From Faecalicatena fissicatena (GTDB taxonomy: Bacteria > Bacillota > Clostridia > Lachnospirales > Lachnospiraceae): DNA of 39,500 nucleotides. This document shows, one piece after another, positions 16,205 to 24,519 of this stretch (position 1 is the stretch's first letter; the number at the start of each line of letters is the position of its first letter). The DNA lies in NCBI GenBank assembly GCA_001028025.1, contig LDAQ01000092.1:1-39500 (forward strand), written 5' to 3'. The notes beneath the pieces were generated by a model. The model did no database searches and was not told the DNA's origin. It saw nothing but the letters and a program-made list of their open reading frames with translations. A program made the position numbers and the translations under genes.

Positions 16205-17119
16205 ATGAGTAAAGCTACATTAGTGATCATGGCGGCAGGGATTGGAAGCAGATTCGGCGGAGGCATCAAGCAGCTGGAGCCGATTGGCCCGAACGGAGAG
16301 ATCATCATGGACTATTCGATCTATGATGCCATGGAAGCCGGATTTGATAAAGTTGTTTTTGTAATCAGAAGAGATCTGGAAAAAGACTTCAAGGAAGTAA
16401 TAGGAAACAGGATTGAGAAGGTCATCGATGTTGACTATGCCTACCAGGAAGTGGATGATATCCCTTCTCCATATAAAGAGCGGTTTGCAGGAAGAACAAA
16501 ACCGTGGGGAACCGGTCAGGCGATTCTGTGCTGCAAGGATGTGGTAGACGCTCCGTTTCTTGTGATCAATGCGGATGACTATTACGGAAAGCAGGCATTC
16601 AAAGAAGGCTTTGAATATCTGACAGGAGAAACCGGCAGTGGCAATACGGAGATCTGCATGATCAGCTTTGTATTAAAAAATACACTGAGCGACAACGGAG
16701 CAGTGACGCGTGGTGTATGTAAAGTTGACGGGAACGGGATGCTGACAGATATTGAGGAGACTCATAATGTGGAAAAGATTGACGGACGTGCAGTGGCAAG
16801 GACAGAAAGCGGCGGCAGGGAAATTGATCTGGAATCCCCGGTATCCATGAACATGTGGGGACTGAGGCCGGACTTCTTCAAAATACTTGTGGAAGGTTTT
16901 GAGGAGTTTCTGAGTAAGACTGATGCGGAAAATCTAAAAGCCGAATACCTCCTTCCAACGATCATAGGGGAGCTGCTGGAAGAAGGGAAATTAACGGTCA
17001 GGGTGCTGAAGTCCGAGGATAAATGGTTTGGAGTAACTTATAAGGAAGATAAAGATGCTGTGGTTTCAGCGGTAAGGGGACTTGTTGATGCGGGAGTATA
17101 TCCGGAGAAGTTATTTTAG
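16205..17119 (+). CDS. Sugar-phosphate nucleotidyltransferase family protein
   Basis: The 304-residue protein has the NTP-transferase fold signature near the N-terminus (MAAGIGSRFGGGIKQLEPIG) and a metal-binding loop VINADDYYG near residue 121, as in enzymes that make NDP-sugars from sugar-1-phosphates. The exact sugar and nucleotide cannot be told. The glycine-rich loop differs from the classic GxGTRL of RmlA and GalU, so this is a divergent subgroup. AAGGAGAT lies 4 nt before the start. It ends the upstream operon and is followed by a long hairpin. A link to the surface-polymer genes downstream is plausible. Confidence 0.85.
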   Translation: MSKATLVIMAAGIGSRFGGGIKQLEPIGPNGEIIMDYSIYDAMEAGFDKVVFVIRRDLEKDFKEVIGNRIEKVIDVDYAYQEVDDIPSPYKERFAGRTKPWGTGQAILCCKDVVDAPFLVINADDYYGKQAFKEGFEYLTGETGSGNTEICMISFVLKNTLSDNGAVTRGVCKVDGNGMLTDIEETHNVEKIDGRAVARTESGGREIDLESPVSMNMWGLRPDFFKILVEGFEEFLSKTDAENLKAEYLLPTIIGELLEEGKLTVRVLKSEDKWFGVTYKEDKDAVVSAVRGLVDAGVYPEKLF

Positions 17120-17133
17120 AATTGGGTAAGAAG

Positions 17134-17172
17134 AAGGCATATGTATCTGAAAAGAGGATACATATGCCTTTA
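17134..17172 (+). terminator. Probable terminator after the nucleotidyltransferase gene
   Basis: A perfect 14-bp stem pairs 17134-17147 (AAGGCATATGTATC) with 17157-17170 around a 9-nt loop. The following T-rich tract is short (CTTTATG), so termination may be weak. It ends the cdaA-side transcription unit. Confidence 0.6.
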
Positions 17173-17191
17173 TGCTTGAAGAACTCTATTG

Positions 17192-17225
17192 AGGTAACAG
17201 TTCAGACAGGTCTGAACTGTTACCT
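17192..17225. promoter_or_regulatory. 34-bp near-perfect palindrome abutting the next promoter
   Basis: Arms of 16 bp (AGGTAACAGTTCAGAC, 17192-17207, and its exact complement at 17210-17225) surround the two bases AG. The right arm ends one base before the TTGACA -35 of the GH25-SLH gene. No T-run follows, so an operator or cruciform is more likely than a terminator. Confidence 0.6.
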
Positions 17226-17226
17226 A

Positions 17227-17256
17227 TTGACAAGGACAGGATAAACTATATATACT
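17227..17256 (+). promoter_or_regulatory. Strong sigma-A promoter of the GH25-SLH gene
   Basis: A consensus TTGACA (17227-17232) and TATACT (17251-17256) are 18 bp apart. The predicted start is near 17263, about 35 nt upstream of the start codon. Confidence 0.75.
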
Positions 17257-17297
17257 TAGCAGGTGGGAATTGTTCGAATACAGAGAGGAGAGGCTAG

Positions 17298-18926
17298 ATG
17301 ACAAAACACATAAGAAGATTTATTGCAGCAGTACTTGGAATTAGTGTGATAACGCTTGGCTTACCGGTAAGTGGGACAATCAGTTTTGCGGCAGCAGAAG
17401 ACGGGGGGGCAGTTACACGGGATTTTCAGAATATAGATAACAGTGAATTCACGGGAGATTACGGCGATAACGCAGAAAACAGCGGAGAATCGGCGGCGGA
17501 TAATGATGCAGTTGCAGCAGATAATGAAAAATATACGGAGAATAATGAAGAATTGCCGGCCGGCAGCGGCGGGGCCATATCACATAGTGATGATTTTACA
17601 GCAGATACCGGCGTTGGTATAGAAGGCTCAGAAGAACAGACAGACGGCGGCAAACGTGAAAACAGTTGGCGGTATGAGGATGGAAATCCCGTATCTGGTG
17701 TAGAACTCTATGCACAATCCCCAAATGCATGGGAAAAGGTGAACGGAGTCTATGTAAACAGTGCAGGAAATGTGATTGTCGGGGCTTCTAAAAAGGGCAT
17801 TGATGTCAGCGAACATCAGGGTATGATTGACTGGGAAAAGGTGAAGGCTGATGGTATTGACTTCGCAATACTTCGCTGCGGATATGGCGATAACTATTCA
17901 AATCAGGACGACAAGCAATGGGCAAGAAATGTTTCGGAATGTGAGCGACTTGGCATACCATATGGAGTTTATATCTACTCTTATGCCACAAACACCAGCA
18001 TGGCCAAAAGTGAGGCAGAACATGTCCTGCGTCTGTTAAAAGGCCATTCACCATCCTATCCGGTGTATCTGGACATGGAAGACAACTCAACTGCAGGGGT
18101 GGGAACAAAAATGCTTGGCAGCATCGCGAAAACTTTCTGCGATATGATTTCTAATGCCGGATACAAAACGGGGATTTATGCAAATCTGGATTGGTGGAGC
18201 CGGCTTCTGACAGACTCCGTGTTTCATAACGGTTCATGGTCAAAATGGGTGGCACAGTATAACACCACATGTGATTATGGCGGCAGTTATGATATTTGGC
18301 AGTGTACCTCATCCGGGAAAGTAAATGGGATCAGCGGAAATGTGGATCTGAATTTCTGGATGGATGATTCACTCCCTTTTAAAGATTTAAGCAAAGACAG
18401 CTGGTGTTATGACGCTGTTTATTATATGTATTGGAATGGATTGATGACGGGACTGAATTCAACAACGTTCGGTGCATCTGAAAAGGTAAGCAGGGGACAG
18501 TTTGTTACTATATTGTATCGTATGTCAGGATCACCCCAGGTGTCATATTCATCCAGATTTCCGGATGTAAAAGAGAATGAGTTCTATACCAGCGGTGCAT
18601 TATGGGCGGCCTCGGCAGGGATTACAACGGGATATGAGAATGGGCATTTTGGCCCCGGGGATCAGATCACCCGCGAACAGATGGCGGTTATGCTAAACCG
18701 ATACGCAAAATACAGAGGATATGGTGTATCTGCCAGCGGCAGCCTGGACCAGTTCCGCGATGGAGGTATGACCAGTCCATTTGCAGTGGAATCTGTGAAA
18801 TGGGCTGTAGGGGCAGGTATCATCAGCGGAAATGGGGATGGCTCGCTGGCTCCTGGCAGTGCAACTGATCGTGCGGCATGCGCCACAATGCTGATGCGCT
18901 ACATGACTGGAATAGAAGGAAAATAA
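17298..18926 (+). CDS. Secreted GH25 lysozyme with C-terminal SLH domains
   Basis: The protein probably cleaves the muramic acid-GlcNAc bond of peptidoglycan while attached to the wall. It has a signal peptide (about residues 1-31, ending SFAAA), a low-complexity acidic linker (about 35-120), and a GH25 domain from about residue 158 (KGIDVSEHQGMIDWEKV, YGVYIYSYATNT, YLDMED, DLNFWMDD). Asp and Glu in DVSEHQG and YLDMED fit the catalytic acidic residues of the family. Three SLH repeats follow (starting FKDLSKDSWCYDAV, FPDVKENEFYTSGAL and FRDGGMTSPFAVESV), which normally bind secondary cell-wall polymers. GAGAGGAGAGG precedes the start. It is followed 23 bp later by a glycosyltransferase gene, linking wall turnover with polymer synthesis. 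Confidence 0.93.
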   Translation: MTKHIRRFIAAVLGISVITLGLPVSGTISFAAAEDGGAVTRDFQNIDNSEFTGDYGDNAENSGESAADNDAVAADNEKYTENNEELPAGSGGAISHSDDFTADTGVGIEGSEEQTDGGKRENSWRYEDGNPVSGVELYAQSPNAWEKVNGVYVNSAGNVIVGASKKGIDVSEHQGMIDWEKVKADGIDFAILRCGYGDNYSNQDDKQWARNVSECERLGIPYGVYIYSYATNTSMAKSEAEHVLRLLKGHSPSYPVYLDMEDNSTAGVGTKMLGSIAKTFCDMISNAGYKTGIYANLDWWSRLLTDSVFHNGSWSKWVAQYNTTCDYGGSYDIWQCTSSGKVNGISGNVDLNFWMDDSLPFKDLSKDSWCYDAVYYMYWNGLMTGLNSTTFGASEKVSRGQFVTILYRMSGSPQVSYSSRFPDVKENEFYTSGALWAASAGITTGYENGHFGPGDQITREQMAVMLNRYAKYRGYGVSASGSLDQFRDGGMTSPFAVESVKWAVGAGIISGNGDGSLAPGSATDRAACATMLMRYMTGIEGK

Positions 18927-18949
18927 AGAAATTAGAAGTGAGGATATGT

Positions 18950-19942
18950 ATGGAAGTAACAATTATCATTCCAAATTACAATGGCAGACATTTTATGGAG
19001 CCATGTCTGAAATCTCTTGCCAGGCAAAGCTGTAAAGATTTCAGGATACTTGTTGTAGACAACTGTTCGACAGATGGCAGCCTGGATTTTATGAGAGACA
19101 CATATCCGAACATACAAGTGGAAGCGCTGGATAAGAATTATGGTTTCAGCTATGCTGTGAATAAAGGTATTAAGATGGCTGACACCCCTTATGTAATATT
19201 GCTGAATAATGACACGGTTGTTGAAAAGCACTATGTAGAGGAGATGGTCAGGGCAATTAAAAGAAGCCCGAAGATCTTTTCTGTGAGCAGTAAAATGATA
19301 CAGCTGCATCATCCGGAATTAATCGACAGTGCAGGGGATCTGTATACCTTGCTGGGGTGGGGGATCTGCCGTGGGGTTGGCCGGTCGGTGGAGAATTACA
19401 GAAGGCGTGATCAGATTTTTTCGGCATGTGCGGGCGCTGCAATTTACAGGAGATCTGTTTTTAAGATAATAGGTTATTTTGATGAGTGCCATTTTGCATA
19501 TCTGGAGGATATTGATATCGGATACCGTGCAAAGATTTACGGATATCAGAATACTTACTGCCCGGCTGCTCTGGTGCGTCACGTAGGCAGCGGTACGAGT
19601 GGGTCAAAATATAATACATTTAAAGTGAAGTTGTCGGCAAGAAACAGTATTTATCTGAATTACAAGAATATGCCTGTACCACAGCTGGTATTGAATATTT
19701 TGCCACTGGCGGCCGGTTATGCCATCAAGTATTTATTTTTCTGTAAAAATGGATTCGGAAAAGATTACTGTGAAGGCATAAAAGAAGGGCTGAATACATT
19801 GAGGGTATGTAAAAAAGTACCGTTTCGCTGGAAATTCTTTTTTAACTACTGCAGAATTGAATGGGAGCTTTTTGCCAATACGTGGGCTTATGCTGCAGAC
19901 TGGGGGAAAAGAAAACTGAAAAGGAAGTCTGAAGGATTATAA
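18950..19942 (+). CDS. Family 2 glycosyltransferase
   Basis: This GT-A enzyme transfers a sugar from a nucleotide donor, probably to a lipid-linked surface polymer. Seen: TIIIPNYNG at the N-terminus, VVDNCSTDGS, the DxD-like LLNNDT near residue 85, and YLEDIDIGYR, the ED motif carrying the catalytic base. The C-terminal 100 residues are basic with a hydrophobic stretch (LVLNILPLAAGYAIKYLFF) that may contact the membrane. I choose the ATG at 18950 (MEVTIIIP), preceded by GTGAGGA; an ATG at 18878 overlaps the upstream gene and adds 24 non-family residues. It is 330 residues. Donor and acceptor are unknown; rhamnosyl- or galactofuranosyl-type enzymes look similar. Confidence 0.9.
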   Translation: MEVTIIIPNYNGRHFMEPCLKSLARQSCKDFRILVVDNCSTDGSLDFMRDTYPNIQVEALDKNYGFSYAVNKGIKMADTPYVILLNNDTVVEKHYVEEMVRAIKRSPKIFSVSSKMIQLHHPELIDSAGDLYTLLGWGICRGVGRSVENYRRRDQIFSACAGAAIYRRSVFKIIGYFDECHFAYLEDIDIGYRAKIYGYQNTYCPAALVRHVGSGTSGSKYNTFKVKLSARNSIYLNYKNMPVPQLVLNILPLAAGYAIKYLFFCKNGFGKDYCEGIKEGLNTLRVCKKVPFRWKFFFNYCRIEWELFANTWAYAADWGKRKLKRKSEGL

Positions 19943-19960
19943 CAAAAGAGTAGAACCGGG

Positions 19961-19988
19961 GTCTGCAGTGGCTTAAAACACTGCAGAC
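19961..19988 (+). repeat. Intergenic hairpin between two glycosyltransferase genes
   Basis: GTCTGCAGTG (19961-19970) pairs perfectly with CACTGCAGAC (19979-19988) around GCTTAAAA. No proper T-run follows (TCTGCTTTATC), so it may be a leaky terminator or an mRNA-processing or stability element. It lies 25 bp before the next gene. Confidence 0.55.
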
Positions 19989-20013
19989 TCTGCTTTATCG
20001 GGAGAATTTACAG

Positions 20014-21543
20014 ATGAGAATAGTTAATTTTTTAAAGAAAAACAGGACAGTTTTTATTGCAGCAGGGGTCTTATCGTTTTTGTGTTTTATCTATATGATA
20101 GTAAATCCGGGGATATCCATAGATGAAGAAACCTGGATACAGATAGAGGAACCTTTTGCAAAATGGTTTGTACAGGGAAGATGGGGGATTGATTTATTCA
20201 ACTGTCTTTCCATGGATGGGGGACGATATGCACCCGTTTTATGGGACATTCTTGCTATTCTTCTGTGGAATGCAGGTGGGATGCTGTTTAGCTTTGCTTT
20301 ATTCGGAAAAGATATAAAAAAAGTTCCTTTGTTCTTTTTTCAGGCGTATTTTTGTTCCCTCCCGTTCGTGATGGGAGAGATGTTTTCCTTTTCCATGTTC
20401 AGCCTGCAGATCGCATCAGGTATGCTGAGTACAGCAGGGGGATTTATGTTCAGCGTTGAAGCAGCAGAAGAAAACAGCAGGAAAAAATGGCTGTATGCTT
20501 TACTGATGCTTATATATGCATTTTCTGTTTACCAGGCTTACACATGTGTCTACGTGACAGCGGTTGTAGCGTATTGCCTGAAAAACTATCTGGAAGGACA
20601 GGCCGGACTGGGAAGAAAACTGGTGAAATGGGCGGGCGTTTTTGCCGGAGGCCTTATTGGATACTATGGTATTTATCTGCTGTTAATGAAACTATTTGGG
20701 GCATCCAGTTATCTGGCAGATAATTATGTGGGATGGTTTGATGAGGGCGGCATAGGAAAGGCCCTGTTCATGGCAGTGGCAAACATTGCACGTGTATCTT
20801 TCGCCATTCCGGTCAGCGGTGAATATATATATGGAGGCGAAGTAATCCGGATAGTTACCGCGTTGTTTGTCATCTTTGCAGTATGGGCCTTTTTTAAAGA
20901 GAAACGGGCAGTGAGAAGGCTGGGAGTTTTGTTTTATACAGTGGCATTGACGGCAGCACCTTTTGTATTATACCTGGCTCTTGGAACGTACAAGACACAT
21001 GGGCGGACACTACTGGGACTTTCCCTGTCAGGTGCGGTTGAGATTTATCTGATTCTCTCAGTTCTGAAAGGAACACTACTGAAACGTGCAGGGATAATTG
21101 CAGGAGCATATTTGCTGTTTTTGAATGCAAAGAATATGAATATACTCTTTTATTCTGCGAATGTTGCGTACGAGTACGATAAAAATGTAGCGAACCAGAT
21201 TATGTATGATATAAAAAGGCAGGGGATTGCATATCAGGACAAAGCAGTTGTTTTTGTCGGAATGGAGCCTATGGATAATGTGGGACTTCAAAAGTCTGAT
21301 ACGGTCGGAAGTTCCATATTCGAATGGGACGATGGTAATATCTCCAGAATGTGCAACTTTATGAAAACAGAAGGATACCGGATGAGCCAGCCAACGCCGG
21401 CTCAGATCGAACAGGCACTTGAACTGACGGAAGATATGGGGACATGGCCTCAGGAGAATAGTATAAAGGAAACAGAAGACACTGTTATAGTATTTTTGTC
21501 AGAGCCTACGGATAAATGGTATAAAATCAACCTGGGCAGGTAA
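20014..21543 (+). CDS. GtrII-like polytopic membrane glycosyltransferase
   Basis: The 509-residue protein has about ten hydrophobic segments. An acidic motif after the first helix (GISIDEETW, residues 33-41) is typical of GT-C transferases, which use polyprenyl-phosphate sugars and act on the outer membrane face. A large soluble domain of about 110 residues closes the protein. Overall form and the early acidic motif fit the Glucos_trans_II (GtrII) family, which adds side-chain glucose to O-antigen or wall polymers. The family name is from pattern memory. GGGAGA precedes the start. It may decorate the polymer made by the neighbouring cluster. Confidence 0.65.
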   Translation: MRIVNFLKKNRTVFIAAGVLSFLCFIYMIVNPGISIDEETWIQIEEPFAKWFVQGRWGIDLFNCLSMDGGRYAPVLWDILAILLWNAGGMLFSFALFGKDIKKVPLFFFQAYFCSLPFVMGEMFSFSMFSLQIASGMLSTAGGFMFSVEAAEENSRKKWLYALLMLIYAFSVYQAYTCVYVTAVVAYCLKNYLEGQAGLGRKLVKWAGVFAGGLIGYYGIYLLLMKLFGASSYLADNYVGWFDEGGIGKALFMAVANIARVSFAIPVSGEYIYGGEVIRIVTALFVIFAVWAFFKEKRAVRRLGVLFYTVALTAAPFVLYLALGTYKTHGRTLLGLSLSGAVEIYLILSVLKGTLLKRAGIIAGAYLLFLNAKNMNILFYSANVAYEYDKNVANQIMYDIKRQGIAYQDKAVVFVGMEPMDNVGLQKSDTVGSSIFEWDDGNISRMCNFMKTEGYRMSQPTPAQIEQALELTEDMGTWPQENSIKETEDTVIVFLSEPTDKWYKINLGR

Positions 21544-21616
21544 AGAAGCTGCACTTGCAAAACTGAATAATATTACGGAATTATTAAGAGAATGTTAAAG
21601 ATCACATATATTTCAC

Positions 21617-21645
21617 TTGTCCTTTTACCGAAAATATTGTATCAT
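21617..21645 (+). promoter_or_regulatory. Predicted promoter in the gap before the priming transferase
   Basis: TTGTCC (21617-21622) and TATCAT (21640-21645) are 17 bp apart. A further TATAAT at 21828-21833, in the end of the second 66-bp repeat, could act as a second -10 but has no good -35. The rest of the 21544-21857 gap is AT-rich sequence plus the tandem repeat. Confidence 0.5.
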
Positions 21646-21695
21646 ATAACAGATAATGTAGAACCTAATTATTGAATAAAGAATTATAATAGATT

Positions 21696-21827
21696 TATAC
21701 CCAACGGGCACCCCGTAATGCATGCCCTGCGGGCGGGTCCGCAGTAAACTGCAGAATATGGTATACCCAGAGGGCACCCCGTAATTCATGCCCTTCGGGC
21801 AGGTCCGCAGTAAACTGCAGAATATGG
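21696..21827 (+). repeat. Two tandem 66-bp repeats upstream of the priming transferase
   Basis: Copy 1 (21696-21761) and copy 2 (21762-21827) match at 61 of 66 positions. Each copy contains GGGCACCCCGTAAT, then TGCCC and GGGC(A/G) flanking a 3-nt loop, then GCAG-TAAA-CTGC. TGCCC can pair with either the upstream or the downstream GGGCA, giving mutually exclusive hairpins. The repeat ends about 30 bp before the start codon at 21858, so it would be in the 5' leader of the mRNA. It is far more GC-rich than the surrounding gap. It is not a CRISPR array: only two copies and no spacers. Confidence 0.8.
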
Positions 21828-21857
21828 TATAATATATAAACGAGTAAGGTGAAAATA

Positions 21858-23261
21858 ATGATTAAAGATAATCAGAAATATTTGAACCGGATGCAGGTGG
21901 TATTGGACGGGCTGGTTATCATGGCCTCGTACGCGCTTGCCTGGTATCTGAGATTCAAAAGTGGACTGATGGAGGTGGATGAGTGGTATCTGCCTTTCGA
22001 AATATATATGCGGGCGCTGACATATATAGTTCCTGGATATTTGGTTTTATATGGCTGTTTCCAGGTGTATACACCAAAGCGAGTACAGGGAAGACGGCTG
22101 GAAGCATGGCATATCACACAGGCTAATGTGATAGGACTTTTGGGCTTCATTCTGATTCTTTACCTGACCAATGAGCCCAACTTTTCACGGAAGATGATTT
22201 TCATATTCTTCCTGGTGAATGTTTTCCTGGAGGTGCTCTCCAGAAATCTGATACGGTATTTTCTGCGCAATATCAGAAAGAACGGATACAATCAGAAACA
22301 TATGATTCTGGTCGGATACAGCCGGGCGGCTGAGCAGTATATAGACCGTATTATAGCTAATCCGGAATGGGGATATTCCATCAGAGGAATTCTGGATGAC
22401 CATCAGCCAAGGGGGACGGAATATAAAGGCGTGAAAGTAATCGGAAGCATCGATAATCTTCTAATTATCCTTCCTCAGAACAGAGTCGACGAGATCGCGA
22501 TAACACTTGGAATTGATGAATACCATAAGTTGGAATATATTGTAAACATGTGTGAAAAGTCCGGCGTGCATACAAAATTTATTCCGGACTATAATAATAT
22601 TATTCCGACAAAGCCGTATACAGAAGATCTGCTGGGACTGCCTGTGATTAATATCAGGCATGTGCCTCTGAATAATACTGTTAATAAAGTGGTGAAAAGA
22701 GGCGTGGATATTTTTGGTGCGGTTGTGGCAATTGTTTTATTTTCACCAATTATGCTGTTTACTGCACTGGTGATAAAAGGGACCTCCCCTGGTCCGCTTA
22801 TATTCAGCCAGGAGAGAGTAGGGCTGCAGAATAAACCGTTTGCCATGTACAAATTCCGCTCTATGGTTGTGCAGGAGGCAGAAAAAGAAAAAAGTAAATG
22901 GACTACCAAGAATGACCCCAGGGTTACAACGGTAGGAAAGTTTATCCGTAAAACAAGTATAGATGAACTGCCACAGCTTTTTAACGTTTTGAAAGGCGAT
23001 ATGAGCCTGGTGGGTCCGAGGCCCGAACGGCCGCTTTTTGTTGAAAAGTTCAGGGAGGAAATACCAAGATACATGGTAAAGCACCAGGTACGGCCAGGCC
23101 TGACCGGATGGGCGCAGGTAAATGGGCTTCGAGGAGATACCTCTATCAGAAAGCGTATTGAATACGATCTGTACTATATTGAGAACTGGACGATAGGATT
23201 TGATTTTAAAATTTTGTTCCTGACGTTTTTTAAAGGTTTTGTAAACAAAAATGCCTATTAG
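21858..23261 (+). CDS. Polyprenyl glycosylphosphotransferase (priming sugar-1-phosphate transferase)
   Basis: This enzyme starts surface-polysaccharide synthesis by moving a sugar-1-phosphate from an NDP-sugar to undecaprenyl phosphate. It has four N-terminal hydrophobic helices (about residues 10-130), a central nucleotide-binding-like domain (about 145-270, HMILVGYSRAAEQYI), then a re-entrant helix (DIFGAVVAIVLFSPI) and the catalytic Bac_transf domain. Signature motifs are present: MYKFRSMV, TSIDELPQLFNVLKG, SLVGPRPE and RPGLTGWAQVNG. The product is 467 residues, as in WbaP/CpsE-type enzymes. ATG at 21858 is preferred over GTG at 21849 because AAGG lies 8 nt before it. The sugar (glucose or galactose) is not determinable by eye. 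Confidence 0.94.
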   Translation: MIKDNQKYLNRMQVVLDGLVIMASYALAWYLRFKSGLMEVDEWYLPFEIYMRALTYIVPGYLVLYGCFQVYTPKRVQGRRLEAWHITQANVIGLLGFILILYLTNEPNFSRKMIFIFFLVNVFLEVLSRNLIRYFLRNIRKNGYNQKHMILVGYSRAAEQYIDRIIANPEWGYSIRGILDDHQPRGTEYKGVKVIGSIDNLLIILPQNRVDEIAITLGIDEYHKLEYIVNMCEKSGVHTKFIPDYNNIIPTKPYTEDLLGLPVINIRHVPLNNTVNKVVKRGVDIFGAVVAIVLFSPIMLFTALVIKGTSPGPLIFSQERVGLQNKPFAMYKFRSMVVQEAEKEKSKWTTKNDPRVTTVGKFIRKTSIDELPQLFNVLKGDMSLVGPRPERPLFVEKFREEIPRYMVKHQVRPGLTGWAQVNGLRGDTSIRKRIEYDLYYIENWTIGFDFKILFLTFFKGFVNKNAY

Positions 23262-23290
23262 GCGGAGATCAATTTTAAGGGGAAGTGAAA

Positions 23291-24508
23291 ATGGCTAGAA
23301 AAAAATCCAAGAGTAAAATGACAAAGCAGCAGCGTGCTTTGTTACATAAGAGAAAAATGAGAAAAAGAATTATATTGCTTGTAGTTGAGGTGATTCTTCT
23401 TCTTGTTTTAGGAGCAGCTGCTTATGCGATGTCCAAACTGGATAAACTGGATTTTCAGACTGTCGACACCTCGAACCTGGAGATTTACCAGGATACGGGC
23501 GAATTTACCAATATTGCACTGTTCGGACTGGACTCCAGAGAAGGAGAGCTGGACGGCGGAGTAAGAAGCGATTGTATTATGATCGCAAGTATAGATAATA
23601 AAACAAAGAATGTAAAAATTGTATCGGTATTCAGGGACACGCTTACTCAGCAGGATGATGGAACATATGAGAAGGCAAATGCCGCATATTCATTCGGTGG
23701 TCCGGAGGAGGCCATTGCTCTCCTGAACCGGAATTTTGATCTGGATATTCAAAAGTATATGAGTGTGAATTTTAATGCTCTGGCAGATGTGATTGATTTG
23801 CTTGGCGGAATTGAGATTGACCTGACTGCTGAAGAGGTATTCTGGACAAATGGATACTGTACAGAAACATCACAGGTTGTGGGGAGAAAAACAACAGAAC
23901 TGACTGAGCCAGGCAATCAGGTGCTGGACGGGATTCAGGCAGTATCATATGCCAGAATCCGATATACAGAAGGAGATGACTATAAACGTGCCGAACGCCA
24001 GAGAACTGTTCTGCAGAAAGTTGTGGATAAGGCGAAAACTGCAAGTCTGCCTACATTAAATAGAATAATTGATCAGGTATTGCCGCAGGTATCTACTAAT
24101 TTGTCTACAAGCGATTTTGTAGGGCTGGCTGCGAGTGCCGCAAGGTATAAGATTGGAGAAATGTCAGGATTCCCGTTCGATGTTACGACGTCTGAAGATG
24201 TTATCGGGCTGGAGGGTTCTTTCGTTGTTTCGATTGGGTTTGCTGATAATGTAAAACAACTGCACAAGTTTCTGTTTGGAGCAGAAAACTATCAGGTGTC
24301 CGACAGGGTCATCCGGATAGACAGCGATGTTGCCTATCTGACTGGAATATCGGGTTCTGACTATGAGAATACGGGCAGCACAGATGATGGCACAGCCGGT
24401 ACGGATGATTATGGATATACAGATACCCAGGACACAGGGGATTATGGTGGCTATTCAGACGGTTCAGATGGCAGCGGAACTGATTACGGAGATACTGCAG
24501 GATATTAG
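23291..24508 (+). CDS. LCP (LytR-CpsA-Psr) family cell-wall polymer ligase, first copy
   Basis: LCP proteins transfer lipid-linked glycopolymers onto peptidoglycan outside the membrane. A basic cytoplasmic segment is followed by one transmembrane helix (about residues 28-47) and the LCP domain from about residue 75. Conserved elements seen: NIALFGLDSRE, RSDCIMIASID, VSVFRDT, a conserved YARIRYTEGDDYKRAERQR block that supplies pyrophosphate-binding arginines, and LLGGIEIDL. The C-terminus is a Gly/Asp/Tyr/Thr-rich low-complexity tail of about 50 residues. AAGGGGA precedes ATG 23291; GTG at 23285 is less likely. It directly follows the priming transferase and is paralogous to the gene at 25533. 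Confidence 0.93.
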   Translation: MARKKSKSKMTKQQRALLHKRKMRKRIILLVVEVILLLVLGAAAYAMSKLDKLDFQTVDTSNLEIYQDTGEFTNIALFGLDSREGELDGGVRSDCIMIASIDNKTKNVKIVSVFRDTLTQQDDGTYEKANAAYSFGGPEEAIALLNRNFDLDIQKYMSVNFNALADVIDLLGGIEIDLTAEEVFWTNGYCTETSQVVGRKTTELTEPGNQVLDGIQAVSYARIRYTEGDDYKRAERQRTVLQKVVDKAKTASLPTLNRIIDQVLPQVSTNLSTSDFVGLAASAARYKIGEMSGFPFDVTTSEDVIGLEGSFVVSIGFADNVKQLHKFLFGAENYQVSDRVIRIDSDVAYLTGISGSDYENTGSTDDGTAGTDDYGYTDTQDTGDYGGYSDGSDGSGTDYGDTAGY

Positions 24509-24519
24509 GAGAAGCATTT

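Noticed and set aside
19961..19988. Classic intrinsic terminator between the glycosyltransferase genes
   Set aside because: The stem is good but no U-run follows, so I list it only as a hairpin.
21696..21827. Possible CRISPR array
   Set aside because: There are only two directly adjoining 66-bp copies, no spacers and no cas genes; it is a tandem repeat.
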